Source of the DNA: UBA6814 sp040753075
GTDB taxonomy: Bacteria > Desulfobacterota > Desulfovibrionia > Desulfovibrionales > Desulfovibrionaceae
DNA: 64,000 bases
Direction of reading: 5' to 3'
Assembly (NCBI GenBank): GCA_040753075.1
Contig: JBFMHA010000003.1
Span: forward strand, 1 to 64,000
Made by a program: the position numbers and the translations under genes. The notes under the pieces were generated by a model, which worked only from the letters and a program-made list of their open reading frames with translations, made no database searches and was not told the DNA's origin. Below, piece by piece: positions 42,445 through 51,360 of this stretch; the stretch's first letter is position 1, and each line of letters starts with the position of its first letter.

Positions 42445-43254
42445 CTATGAAGGGGTGGCCATCTTCTTCTGGGCGAAGGTGAGCATCTTCTGGGCGTGGT
42501 CGAAGTCGGGCTTGAGCCGCAGGGCCAGCTCCGCCACCTTGGCGGCCTTGCGCCACTGCTTCCAGTCTATGTACATGCGGCCCATGTTGAAGAAGAGGTT
42601 GGGGTCGTCCTTGGCGTATTCCAGGGCCTTGCGGTAGTACTGCTCCGCGTCCTCGAACTTGTTCATCTTGCGCAGGGCCATGGCGATGCGGTTCATGAGG
42701 TGCACCGATTCGGGGAAGTCGGCCAGGGCCTGGGACAGGTATTCCAGGGCGGTCTCGTAACGCTCCGCGCCCAGGAAGAGGTCGGCGACCTCGGACTTGA
42801 GGTCCGTGTCCCCGCTGAACTGCAGCAGGGCCTTGTCGAAGACCAGCTTGGCGTCCTTGATCTTGCCCGAGCCGAGGAGCTCCCGGCCGCGGGACAGGGC
42901 GTCGGCCTTGGCCTTCTCGTTGGCCGCGAGGATGGCCTGGGCCTCCTCCACCGCCGAGCCCTGGAGGTCCTGGAGTACCGTCTTCAGGGTGTTCAGGAGC
43001 TCCTTCTCGTCGCCCTTCCGGTACTCCAGGAGGATTGGGCAGAGCTTGCGGAACTCGGCGTCCTTGTTGAGCACGAACAGGGTCTGCTCGAGGTTGCGGG
43101 AGAACTCGTCCTGCTCGTGCTTGATGAGCGGCGTGCGCAGGATGATGGCCAGGGCGTCGTGCAGGGAGATGACGGCCTGGTGCAGCTTGCCCTTCTTGAG
43201 CTGACCGGTGATGCCGGCGATCTTGGACCGGGCCTTGATGAGTTCCGCGGACAT
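42445..43254 (-). CDS. TPR-repeat protein
   Basis: A 269-residue all-helical protein. The C-terminal half (about 130-265) holds three to four tetratricopeptide repeats, best seen in the segments beginning ADLFLGAERYETALEYL and NKFEDAEQYYRKALEY and the DPNLFFNMGRMY stretch. The N-terminal half is helical and rich in Lys and Glu without a named domain. No signal peptide. The ATG at 43254 has a strong GGGAGGAAGG site. It lies downstream of carA; such scaffold proteins are often regulatory, but no partner can be named. Confidence 0.75.
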   Translation of the reverse strand: MSAELIKARSKIAGITGQLKKGKLHQAVISLHDALAIILRTPLIKHEQDEFSRNLEQTLFVLNKDAEFRKLCPILLEYRKGDEKELLNTLKTVLQDLQGSAVEEAQAILAANEKAKADALSRGRELLGSGKIKDAKLVFDKALLQFSGDTDLKSEVADLFLGAERYETALEYLSQALADFPESVHLMNRIAMALRKMNKFEDAEQYYRKALEYAKDDPNLFFNMGRMYIDWKQWRKAAKVAELALRLKPDFDHAQKMLTFAQKKMATPS

Positions 43255-43316
43255 CCTTCCTCCCTTTCTCCCGCTGTGGAAGGCGCCTGACAGTATCAAG
43301 AATTCCTAGAAAGTGT

Positions 43317-44444
43317 CTAGGCGGCTTCCTTGCCCTCCAGGACCCGGCGGAACCGCTTGAAAATATAGCGGCTATCGTGCGGGCCAGGACAGGCCTCGGG
43401 ATGGTGCTGCACGCAGATGATGGGCTTGGTCCGGTGGGCGAAGCCCTCCAGGGTGCCGTCGTTCAGGTTCACGTGGGTCTGCACCAGGTCGTCTCGGCCC
43501 GAGATGTCCACGCAGAACCCGTGGTTCTGGGAGGATATCTCGATCTTGCCGGTGGTGAGATCCTTGACCGGATGGTTGCAGCCGTGGTGGCCGAACTTGA
43601 GCTTGAAGGTGGGACAGCCCAGGGCCAGGCCCAGGAGCTGGTGGCCCAGGCAGATGCCGCACATGGGGTAGTGCTCGGTCAGGAGCGCCACGTTGCGCAC
43701 CACCTCGGTGAGGGCCGCGGGGTCGCCCGGGCCGTTGCCCAGGAACACCGCGTCCGGGGCCACGGCCCGGACCTGCTCGTAGGTGAAGTCCTGGGGCACG
43801 GCCAGCACGTCCAGGCCCTCGGCCTCCAGCAGGCGCAGGATGTTCCACTTCATGCCGAAGTCGTAGGCCACCACCCGCGGCCCGGGGCCGGGCCAGGCGT
43901 AGGAGCCGTCGGGGCCGAGCTCCACCGGCTGGGGCCGGTCCCCCCGCCATACGTAGGGCGTCTTGGCCGTGACCAGGTGGGCCAGGCCCCGGCCCTCCAT
44001 GGAGGGCAGGTTGCGGGCCTTCTCCGCCAGGTCCTTCGCGTCCGCCTCGGTGGAGATGACGCCGCGCATGGCGCCGTGGAGGCGCAGGTGCCGGGTGAGC
44101 GCCCGGGTGTCCACGCCCTCCAGGCCCATGACCTGGTGGCGCCTGAGGTAGTCGGGCAGGGATTCCTTGGCCCGCCAGTTGGAAGGGGTCTTGCAGCACT
44201 CCTTGACGATGAAGGCCTCGACCCAGACCCGGCTGGACTCCACGTCCTCCAGGTTGACCCCGTAGTTGCCGACGAGGGGGTAGGTCATGCACACCATCTG
44301 GCCGGCGTAGGAGGGGTCGGTGAGAACCTCCTGGTAGCCGGTCATGCCGGTGTTGAAGATGGCCTCGCCCCCGGCCGTTCCCGGGCCGGTGAAGGAGGTT
44401 CCGTGGAATATGGTGCCGTCTTCCAGGGCCAGTATGGCTTTCAT
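43317..44444 (-). CDS. carA: Carbamoyl-phosphate synthase small subunit
   Basis: A 375-residue glutaminase subunit that feeds ammonia to CarB for arginine and pyrimidine synthesis. The N-terminal CarA domain opens with LEDGTIFHGTSF and includes FNTGMTGYQE and DPSY; the C-terminal class I glutamine amidotransferase domain has the nucleophile loop CGICLGHQLLG and the His-Glu pair in VQHHPEACPGP. Length matches the family. Its start overlaps kdsB by four bases (ATGA). carB is not in the window. Confidence 0.95.
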   Translation of the reverse strand: MKAILALEDGTIFHGTSFTGPGTAGGEAIFNTGMTGYQEVLTDPSYAGQMVCMTYPLVGNYGVNLEDVESSRVWVEAFIVKECCKTPSNWRAKESLPDYLRRHQVMGLEGVDTRALTRHLRLHGAMRGVISTEADAKDLAEKARNLPSMEGRGLAHLVTAKTPYVWRGDRPQPVELGPDGSYAWPGPGPRVVAYDFGMKWNILRLLEAEGLDVLAVPQDFTYEQVRAVAPDAVFLGNGPGDPAALTEVVRNVALLTEHYPMCGICLGHQLLGLALGCPTFKLKFGHHGCNHPVKDLTTGKIEISSQNHGFCVDISGRDDLVQTHVNLNDGTLEGFAHRTKPIICVQHHPEACPGPHDSRYIFKRFRRVLEGKEAA

Positions 44445-45187
44445 CGGGGCGTCTCCGTCATGCGGGCGATGATGGTTTCCAGGTCCTCGGGCCGGTCCAC
44501 CCCCAGGGTCTCGTGCTCCGTGGGGACCACGTAGATGGGGATGTCGTTCTCCAGCAGCCGCAGCTGCTCCAGCTTTTCCCGGCGCTCCAGTTCGCTCTGG
44601 CCCAGGGCCGCGAAGCGGCGCAGGGCCGGCAGGCGGAAGGCGTAGAGGCCCACGTGCCCCCAGCAGTCGCCGCCTGTTTCGTCCCGGTCGTGGGGTATCA
44701 CGCTTCGGGAAAAGTATAAGGCGTTTCCCGATCTGGTAAAGACCACCTTCACCCTGTCGGGCCGGGCCGCCTCGGCCGCGGGAATCTTGGCCGCCAGGGT
44801 GGTCGCCTGCACCGCCGGGTCGGCAAAGGGCTCCAGGAGCTGGGTGAGCATCTGCGGATCGAGCAGGGGCTCGTCGCCCTGGATGTTCACCACCACCGCC
44901 TCCTCGGGCAGGGAGAGCCGCTGCGCGGCCTCCAGCACCCGGTCCGTGCCGCTGGCGTGGTCGGCCCGGGTCATGACCACCGGCACCCCGTAGCGCAGGG
45001 CCGCGTCGTGGATCCGGCGGTCGTCGGTGGCCAGCACCACCTTGCCCAGCAGGGGACATCCCATGGCCCGCTGGTGCACGTGCCAGAACATGGGCCGGCC
45101 CAGGATGTCCGCCAGCGGCTTGCCCGGGAACCGGGAGGAGGCGAAGCGCGCAGGAATGATGCCGAAGCAGGGCGGAAGTCCGGGCAT
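44441..45187 (-). CDS. kdsB: CMP-Kdo synthetase
   Basis: A 248-residue 3-deoxy-manno-octulosonate cytidylyltransferase. IIPARFASSRFPGKPL is the family's N-terminal signature; VVLATDD and VNIQGDEPL carry the metal-binding Asp residues, and GVDRPEDLE ends the protein. It activates Kdo for lipid A. The start shares one base with the stop of waaA (TAATG), so Kdo activation and transfer are coupled. Confidence 0.95.
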   Translation of the reverse strand: MPGLPPCFGIIPARFASSRFPGKPLADILGRPMFWHVHQRAMGCPLLGKVVLATDDRRIHDAALRYGVPVVMTRADHASGTDRVLEAAQRLSLPEEAVVVNIQGDEPLLDPQMLTQLLEPFADPAVQATTLAAKIPAAEAARPDRVKVVFTRSGNALYFSRSVIPHDRDETGGDCWGHVGLYAFRLPALRRFAALGQSELERREKLEQLRLLENDIPIYVVPTEHETLGVDRPEDLETIIARMTETPR

Positions 45188-46476
45188 TACAGGTATCGCC
45201 TCACCAGTTCTGCGGCCTGGGCCGCGCCGCCGCGGTGCGGGTCCACCCAGGCCGCGAAGCGTTTGCGCACCGCGTCCCGCGGCTTGGGCTTGGCCAGGAG
45301 CCGCAGCATGGCCTGGGCCAGGCCGTCCGCGTCGGCCACCTCCACCACCAGCCCCTGCTCCACCACCTCGCGCCCCACCCAGGCGAAGTTCTTCCAGTGC
45401 GGGCCGATGATCGGGGTCAGGCCGCAGGAGATGGCCTCCAGGAAGTTCTGGCCGCCCAGGGGCGCCAGGCTGCCGCCCACGAAGGCCGCCCGGGCGTGGG
45501 CGTAGGCCGAGGCCAGTTCGCCGAAGGTGTCCCAGAGGATGGTCGCATCCGGGGCCGGAGGTCCGGAGAGTTGGGAGCGCAGCACGGGATCGAGGCCCGC
45601 CGCATACAAGGCTTTGCGCCAAAAGTCCAGCCGTTCCATGTGGCGGGGGACCACGGCCAGGGGGGTCTTGGGGCGGGCCTCCCTGATCTGGCGCAGGGCC
45701 GCCAGCACCGCGTCCTCCTCTTCCCGGCGCACGGACCCGAACAGGGCCAGGGCTGGCCGGTCGCCCAGCAGGGGGGCCAGGGGCAGGGCCTCGTCGTCTC
45801 CGCCGGCGGCCGCCGCCGGCAGGCGGTCGAACTTGATGTTCTCCATGCGGCCCACCCGCTCCCGGCCGAAGAGCAGGGCGTAGCGACGCCTGGCGTCCTC
45901 GGAAATGGCGAGGATCCGCTCCGGCCCGATGCGGGACAGGACGCCCCGGGCCAGGAGGTAGCCGGCCAGGCTGCGGGTGGTGAGCCGGCCGTTGACCACC
46001 ACCGCGGGAATCCCGAACTCCCGGCAGGCGGCCAGCATGCCCGGCCACAGCTCGGTCTCCAGGAGCACCACCACCTTGGGGCTCACCGCATCCAGCACCC
46101 GGCGCATGAGGGAAGGCATGTCGAAGGGCAGGTAGGCCAGGCTCACCGTCGCCTCGGGATCCTGCTCCAGGGCTGCGGCGCGGGCCTTTTCCAGGGCCTC
46201 CATGCCCTGCCGGGTGCAGGTGGTGGCGAACACGGTGAGGGGGGCGCCCGCCTCCCGGCCGGACCGGGCCAGGGCGGGCAGGAGCTCCTGGGCCAGGTTG
46301 GCCTCGCCGGCCGAGGCCGCCTGCAGCCACACGTCGTGGAACCCCACGGGCGGGTCCAGGAACAGCCGCTCCCGGAATCCCTGGCGCAGTCTCCGGTTCA
46401 TGTACAGGAACGGCGCGGCGGCGTACCACAGGCCCTCGTAGGCCAAGGCCAGGGCGTCGAACAGCCGGCCGTTCAC
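45187..46476 (-). CDS. waaA: Kdo transferase
   Basis: A 429-residue 3-deoxy-D-manno-octulosonic-acid transferase. WLQAASAGE is the family's N-terminal VHAxSxGE variant, followed by TTCTRQGME, LETELWPG and NGRL; the C-terminal half has FGSVRREEE and FVGGSLAPLGGQNFLEA, characteristic of the enzyme. It attaches Kdo to lipid A precursor at the inner membrane. Placed immediately after ddl without a gap. Confidence 0.92.
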   Translation of the reverse strand: MNGRLFDALALAYEGLWYAAAPFLYMNRRLRQGFRERLFLDPPVGFHDVWLQAASAGEANLAQELLPALARSGREAGAPLTVFATTCTRQGMEALEKARAAALEQDPEATVSLAYLPFDMPSLMRRVLDAVSPKVVVLLETELWPGMLAACREFGIPAVVVNGRLTTRSLAGYLLARGVLSRIGPERILAISEDARRRYALLFGRERVGRMENIKFDRLPAAAAGGDDEALPLAPLLGDRPALALFGSVRREEEDAVLAALRQIREARPKTPLAVVPRHMERLDFWRKALYAAGLDPVLRSQLSGPPAPDATILWDTFGELASAYAHARAAFVGGSLAPLGGQNFLEAISCGLTPIIGPHWKNFAWVGREVVEQGLVVEVADADGLAQAMLRLLAKPKPRDAVRKRFAAWVDPHRGGAAQAAELVRRYL

Positions 46477-47400
46477 CTAGGCGCTCCGCTTGCCGCCCCG
46501 CTCCCGCATGCCCAGCTCCATGAGCCGGGCGAGCAGGGCCGGGAAGTCCAGGCCGGCGGCCGCGGCGGACTGGGGGAGCAGGCTGGTGGGGGTCATGCCG
46601 GGCAGGGTGTTGACCTCCAGGAGGAAGGGCGCGCCGTCGCGCACCATGAAGTCCGCCCGGCTGTATCCGGACAGGCCCAGGCCGCGGTGGGCGGCCAGGG
46701 TGATGTCCTGGATCCGGCGGGCCAGGGCTGCGTCCACGGGCGCGGGGCAGATCTCCTCGGCCTGCTTGGGCTCGTACTTGCTGCGGTAGTCGAAGTAGCC
46801 GGTCCCGGTCAGGGGGCGGATGAGGATGAGAGGAAGAGCCTCGTCCCCCAGCACCGGGCAGGTGATCTCCTGGCCCGGCACGCATTCCTCCAGGAGCACG
46901 CCCTCGCCCATGGAGAAGATGCCGTCCATGGCCGGAGCCAGGTCGCGGGGATCGGACACCCGGTGCATGCCCAGGCTGGAGCCGCCCACGTTGGGCTTGA
47001 CGAAGACCGGCAGGGAGATGCCCGGCTTCCAGCCGGGGGCGGGCCGGGTGGGCAGGTACTCCCAGGCCGGGGTGGGCAGGCCCTGGTGGCGGAAGATCTC
47101 CTTGGCCGCGGCCTTGTCCAGGGCCAGGAAGGACCCGGCCGGTCCCGAGCCCTGGTAGGGGCAGCCCACCGCGTCCAGCATGGCCTGGATGAGGCCGTCC
47201 TCGCCGGGCCGGCCGTGCAGGTTCAGGAAGGCGAAGTCGTGCTCGCGGGCCTCGGGGATGATGCGCGAGAGGCCCCGCTCCGGGTCCAGCAGCGTGACGG
47301 CGTGGCCCAGGCTCTTCAGGGCCGTCTCGATGCCCCGCGCCCCGGACAGGGAGACGTCGCGCTCAGGCGACCAGCCGCCGGCTATCAAAAGTATGCGCAT
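46477..47400 (-). CDS. ddl: D-alanine-D-alanine ligase
   Basis: A 307-residue ATP-grasp ligase making the D-Ala-D-Ala dipeptide of peptidoglycan. LIAGGWSPERDVSL replaces the family's GGxSxEhxVSL opening, FLNLHGRPGEDG and PYQGSGPAGS mark the substrate side, VKPNVGGSSLG and EEcVPG-type segments the ATP side, and FLLEVNTLPGMTP the Mg-binding loop. Length fits the family. It overlaps the HD-domain gene by 38 bases at its start. Confidence 0.92.
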   Translation of the reverse strand: MRILLIAGGWSPERDVSLSGARGIETALKSLGHAVTLLDPERGLSRIIPEAREHDFAFLNLHGRPGEDGLIQAMLDAVGCPYQGSGPAGSFLALDKAAAKEIFRHQGLPTPAWEYLPTRPAPGWKPGISLPVFVKPNVGGSSLGMHRVSDPRDLAPAMDGIFSMGEGVLLEECVPGQEITCPVLGDEALPLILIRPLTGTGYFDYRSKYEPKQAEEICPAPVDAALARRIQDITLAAHRGLGLSGYSRADFMVRDGAPFLLEVNTLPGMTPTSLLPQSAAAAGLDFPALLARLMELGMRERGGKRSA

Positions 47401-48058
47401 GGAGTTTCACTCCCAGGATTTCGGAGAGGCAGTGTTCAATGGCCTGTGTCTGCTCCAGGGACATGCGGACCCGGTCCCGGCGTTCGGGCGTGGAGCCGTA
47501 GCGCTCGAACAGGTCCGTGAAGCGCGCGCCCAGGGATACGTACTCGCTGTGCCGCACCCGCTTGTCCGCGTAGAGCACGGCCAGGGGCAGGAAATGGCGC
47601 AGCGGGTCCACGTCCCAGGGCCACCAGACGTGGAAGAGCACGCCATGGGCCAGGGCCGGGCTGCCGGTCAGGGCCAGGGTCCAGGCCGCTCCGAGCTGGG
47701 CGTGGCTGCCGCCGTGCCGGATGCAGTAGTCCTTGGCCAGGTCGTGCAGCAGGGCCGAGGCCCGCACCGCGGCCACCAGCTCCGGTCCGGGGACCTCGGG
47801 AAACAGCCCCGCGGCCGAGGCCCGCTCGGCCAGGAAGGCGGCCGCGTCGGCCACCCGGGCGCTGTGCCGGCGGATGTGGTCCGGCACGGCGCAGCGGTCC
47901 CATAGCCTTTCGCAGGCCGCGTCGTCGGGGACCGGGCCGGAGGGCAGGGGGGAACGGTCCGGGGCGGGCAGCCGGGGCCGGGGATCGCGGCCCGGGGCCT
48001 CGGCCTCGCGCTCCTCTCCGGGCCGGCGCAGGAGTTCCTCGCGTGCGATGGCGGACAT
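47363..48058 (-). CDS. HD-domain hydrolase
   Basis: A 231-residue HD-superfamily protein. The metal site is HSARVADAAAFL, ALLHDLAKD (His-Asp doublet) and later His and Asp residues in VLFHVWWPWD and LYADKRVRHSE. The layout resembles YqeK-like nucleotide hydrolases and other cytoplasmic HD phosphohydrolases. The first 60 residues are disordered and proline-rich. I chose the ATG at 48058. It overlaps ddl by 38 bases and is divergent from hypD across 141 bases. Confidence 0.7.
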   Translation of the reverse strand: MSAIAREELLRRPGEEREAEAPGRDPRPRLPAPDRSPLPSGPVPDDAACERLWDRCAVPDHIRRHSARVADAAAFLAERASAAGLFPEVPGPELVAAVRASALLHDLAKDYCIRHGGSHAQLGAAWTLALTGSPALAHGVLFHVWWPWDVDPLRHFLPLAVLYADKRVRHSEYVSLGARFTDLFERYGSTPERRDRVRMSLEQTQAIEHCLSEILGVKLHAHTFDSRRLVA

Positions 48059-48199
48059 GGTTTTCCAGGGTCCTCGTGTGGTCCTGGGGTGTAGCAACTG
48101 CGGCGGGAAAAGGAAAGGCCGGCTTGTGCCCCGGGGCCATCGGTGCTAGGAGTCTCTCCGGCCTCCGGCCGACAACCCCTGCGACCCCAAGGAGTTCCC

Positions 48200-49303
48200 G
48201 TGAGCCAGTCCGCGAGCATCCTGGATTCCTTCAAGGACCCGGCCCTGTGCCGGGCCGTCCTGGAACAGATCAAGGCCGAACTGGACCGGCCGCTGCGCTT
48301 CATGGAGGTCTGCGGCACCCATACCGTGGCCATCTTCCGCAGCGGCATCCATTCGCTCCTGCCCGACGAGGTGGTGCACATCTCCGGGCCGGGCTGCCCG
48401 GTGTGCGTGACCCACGACGCGGAGGTGGCCCTGTTCCTGGAGTTGGCCGCCAGGCCCGAGGTCGTGGTCGCCACCTTCGGCGACCTCATGCGGGTGCCCG
48501 GCCCGGGCGGGGGCAGCCTCAAGTCGGCCCAGGCCGAGGGCGGCCGGGTGCAGGTGGTCTATTCGCCCATGGACGCGCTCAAGTACGCCAGGGAGCACCC
48601 CGGCGACACGGTGGTGTTCCTGGGCGTGGGCTTCGAGACCACCGCGCCCACGGTGGCGGCCACGGTGAAGATGGCCAAGGCCGCCGGGGTGGACAACTTC
48701 AAGGTGCTCTCCTTCCACAAGCTGGTGCCCCCGGCCCTGCGCGCCCTGCTCGCGGATCCGGAAACCGCCCTGGACGCGCTCATCCTGCCCGGCCACGTGT
48801 CGGCCATCATCGGGGTGGACGCCTACCGCTTCGTGGCCGAGGAGTTCGGGACCCCGGCCGCCATCACCGGGTTCGAGCCCCTGGACATCCTCCAGTCCCT
48901 CCTGGAGGTGGCCAAGCAGAAGAAGGAGGGCCGCGCCGAGGTGGCCAACCTCTACACCCGGGTGGTGCCCTCGGCCGGCAACCCCAAGGCCCGGGCCATC
49001 ATGGACGAGGTGTTTGCGCCCTCGGACGCCCTGTGGCGCGGGATCGGGACCATCCCCGGCTCGGGCCTGGCCTTCAGCGAGGCCTATGCCGGGTTCGACG
49101 CCATGGCCGCCCTGGGCCTCGCGCTCAAGGACGTGAAGCCCCTGCCCGGCTGCCGCTGCGGCGAGGTGCTCAAGGGCAAGATGAAGCCCAACGGCTGCCC
49201 CCTGTTCGCCAAGGCCTGCACCCCGGCCTCGCCCGTGGGGCCCTGCATGGTGTCCAGCGAGGGAAGCTGCGCAGCCTACTTCAAATTCCAACTGGAGCTG
49301 TAA
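48200..49303 (+). CDS. hypD: Hydrogenase maturation protein HypD
   Basis: A 367-residue [NiFe]-hydrogenase maturation factor that, with HypC, carries iron while cyanide ligands from HypE are added. MEVCGTHT and GPGCPVCVT hold the conserved redox cysteines, and the C-terminal GCRCGEVLKGK and CPLFAKAC segments the 4Fe-4S cluster cysteines. GTG start at 48200 with AAGGAG five bases before. It is the first of the two plus-strand genes in the window; hypC, hypA, hypB and hypF are not present here. Confidence 0.95.
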   Translation: MSQSASILDSFKDPALCRAVLEQIKAELDRPLRFMEVCGTHTVAIFRSGIHSLLPDEVVHISGPGCPVCVTHDAEVALFLELAARPEVVVATFGDLMRVPGPGGGSLKSAQAEGGRVQVVYSPMDALKYAREHPGDTVVFLGVGFETTAPTVAATVKMAKAAGVDNFKVLSFHKLVPPALRALLADPETALDALILPGHVSAIIGVDAYRFVAEEFGTPAAITGFEPLDILQSLLEVAKQKKEGRAEVANLYTRVVPSAGNPKARAIMDEVFAPSDALWRGIGTIPGSGLAFSEAYAGFDAMAALGLALKDVKPLPGCRCGEVLKGKMKPNGCPLFAKACTPASPVGPCMVSSEGSCAAYFKFQLEL

Positions 49304-50310
49304 TGAGCGGCAAGAAGCTTCTCCTGGACGCGGGCAGCGGCGGCCTCGCCTCGCACCGGCTGGTGCGCGACCTGTTCCTGCGCCACCTTTCCAGCGAACC
49401 CCTGGCCCGGCTGGACGACGCGGCCTACCTGGCCGTGGACGGCCCCCTGGCCATGTCCACCGACACCTTCACCGTGGACCCGGTGGTGTTCCCGGGCGGG
49501 AACATCGGGTCGCTGGCCGTGCACGGCACGGTGAACGACGTGGCCATGCTCGGGGCCAAGCCCCTGTACCTGACCGCGGCGTTCGTGCTGGAGGAGGGCC
49601 TGGACCTGGACCTGCTGGAGCTCATCGTGTCCAGCATGGGCAGGGCCGCGGCCGAGGCCGGCGTGCAGGTGGTGGCCGGCGACACCAAGGTGGTGCCCAA
49701 GGGCGCGGCGGACAAGGTGTTCATCACCACCACCGGGGTCGGCAAGGTGCTCAAGAATCCCCACCCCAGCGGGCACAACGCCAGGCCGGGCGACGCGGTG
49801 CTCGTCTCCGGAACCATGGGCGACCACGGGCTCACCATCCTGGCCCAGCGCGAGGGCCTGACCTTCGACACCCCGGTGGCCAGCGACAGCGCGAGCCTGA
49901 ACCATCTGGTGGAGAAGCTGCTGACCCAGGTGGGCGACATCCACGTGCTGCGCGACCCCACCCGCGGCGGCCTGGCCACGACCCTCAACGAGATCGCCGA
50001 GCAGTCCCAGGTGGGCATCGTGCTCAAGGAGGACCGCATCCCGGTCACGCCCGCCGTGGCCTCGGGCTGCTCCTTCCTGGGCCTCGACCCCCTCTACCTG
50101 GCCAACGAGGGCAAGCTCATCTGCGTCCTGCCCCAGGACAAGGCCAAGCTCGCCATCGAGGTCATGAAGTCCGACCCCCTCGGCCATGGCGCGGTCCAGA
50201 TCGGCCACGTGACCGAGGAGAACCCCGCCAAGGTGATCCTCACCACCGGCCTGGGCGGGAAAAGGCTGCTGGGCATGCTGGAAGGGGAGCAGTTGCCGCG
50301 GATTTGCTGA
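49303..50310 (+). CDS. hypE: Hydrogenase maturation protein HypE
   Basis: A 335-residue AIR-synthase-like enzyme that dehydrates a thiocarboxamide on its C-terminal cysteine to make the cyanide ligand of [NiFe] hydrogenase. The protein ends in PRIC, the family's modified C-terminal cysteine, and has DTFTVDPVVFPGG, GTVNDVAMLGA, VAGDTKVVP and DPTRGGLATTLNEIA, all in family order. Its start shares one base with the hypD stop (TAATG). A terminator follows. Confidence 0.96.
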   Translation: MSGKKLLLDAGSGGLASHRLVRDLFLRHLSSEPLARLDDAAYLAVDGPLAMSTDTFTVDPVVFPGGNIGSLAVHGTVNDVAMLGAKPLYLTAAFVLEEGLDLDLLELIVSSMGRAAAEAGVQVVAGDTKVVPKGAADKVFITTTGVGKVLKNPHPSGHNARPGDAVLVSGTMGDHGLTILAQREGLTFDTPVASDSASLNHLVEKLLTQVGDIHVLRDPTRGGLATTLNEIAEQSQVGIVLKEDRIPVTPAVASGCSFLGLDPLYLANEGKLICVLPQDKAKLAIEVMKSDPLGHGAVQIGHVTEENPAKVILTTGLGGKRLLGMLEGEQLPRIC

Positions 50311-50330
50311 GTCCCGCCGAATCCAAAAAG

Positions 50331-50365
50331 AAAACGCCGCCCAGGCCATGCCCGGGCGGCGTTTT
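50331..50365. terminator. Bidirectional intrinsic terminator between hypE and galE
   Basis: A perfect 12-base stem (AAAACGCCGCCC with GGGCGGCGTTTT) encloses an 11-base loop. T-rich ends face both ways: four T on the plus strand and four T plus further T-rich sequence on the minus strand. It lies 20 bases after the hypE stop and 14 bases before the galE stop, so it ends both convergent units. Confidence 0.85.
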
Positions 50366-50379
50366 CTATGGCTGTTGGG

Positions 50380-51360
50380 TCAGGCCGAGTGCCAGGCCCA
50401 CGCCGTCCTGATAGTCTCCCGCAGGTCCGCGAACTCCGGCCGCCACCCCAACTCCCTCTTGGCCTTCCCGCTCGCCGCCACCAGGACTGGCGGGTCGCCG
50501 GGCCTTCTCGGGCCGATCTCGTACGGCGCCTTCAGTCCCGTGACCTCCTCGATGGCCGCGATGACCTGGAGCACCGAGAAGCCGTTTTCGCTGCCCAGGT
50601 TGAAGACGTGCGCGCCGGGGTGGTTCGCCAGGTAGTCCAGGCCGAGCAGGTGGGCGCGGGAGAGGTCGTTGACGTGGACGTAGTCGCGCACGCAGGCGCC
50701 GTCCGGGGTGTCGTAGTCGTCGCCGTAGACCGTGACCGTGGCGTTGCCGGCCTTGAGGGCCTTGAGCACCACCGGGATGAGGTGGGTCTCGGGATCGTGG
50801 GCCTCGCCGATGCCGCCTCCGGGGTCCGCGCCTGCGGCGTTGAAGTAGCGGAAGGCGATGGAGCGCATCTGGCCCGAGGCGGCCAGGTCGGCCAGGGCCT
50901 GCTCCACGGCCAGCTTGCTCTTGCCGTAGGGCGTGATGGGCCGGCAGGGATGGGCCTCGTCCATGGGCGCAAAGTTGGGTGGCGTGTACTCGGGCGCGCC
51001 GAACACCGCGGCCGTGGACGAGAAGATGAACTTCTCCACCCCGTGCTCCAGCATGGCGTTGAGCAGGTTCAGCGTGCCGCCCACGTTGTTGCGCCAGTAG
51101 AGCAGGGGCTTCTGCACGCTCTCGGGCACGATGGACAGGGCCGAGAAGTGCATGACCGCGTCGAAGGAGTGCTCCGCGAACAGGCGGTTCACCGAGCTGC
51201 GCTCCAGCAGGTCGCCCCGCACCAGGAGCCCGTCCGGCACGGCCCAGGCGTGGCCCGTGGACAGGTTGTCGAACACCGTGACCTCGCGCCCCTCGGCCAG
51301 GAGCATCCGCACCATGTGCGCGCCGATGTAGCCGGCGCCGCCCACCACCAGCACCCGCAT
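50380..51360 (-). CDS. galE: UDP-glucose 4-epimerase
   Basis: A 326-residue GalE with GGAGYIGAH at residues 7-15, the SSTAAVFG segment and the YGKSK catalytic pair (Tyr-x3-Lys), then RYFNAAGADP and DYVHVNDL, all characteristic of GalE rather than other epimerases. It interconverts UDP-glucose and UDP-galactose and supplies the surface glycan. Its start shares one base with the nadE stop (TGATG), and the terminator at 50331-50365 ends the unit. Confidence 0.93.
   Translation of the reverse strand: MRVLVVGGAGYIGAHMVRMLLAEGREVTVFDNLSTGHAWAVPDGLLVRGDLLERSSVNRLFAEHSFDAVMHFSALSIVPESVQKPLLYWRNNVGGTLNLLNAMLEHGVEKFIFSSTAAVFGAPEYTPPNFAPMDEAHPCRPITPYGKSKLAVEQALADLAASGQMRSIAFRYFNAAGADPGGGIGEAHDPETHLIPVVLKALKAGNATVTVYGDDYDTPDGACVRDYVHVNDLSRAHLLGLDYLANHPGAHVFNLGSENGFSVLQVIAAIEEVTGLKAPYEIGPRRPGDPPVLVAASGKAKRELGWRPEFADLRETIRTAWAWHSA

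Noticed and set aside
48059..48199. Possible promoter for hypD (TTGTGC, 17 bases, TAGGAG)
   Set aside because: Both boxes match the consensus at too few positions to separate from chance in this short, GC-rich gap.
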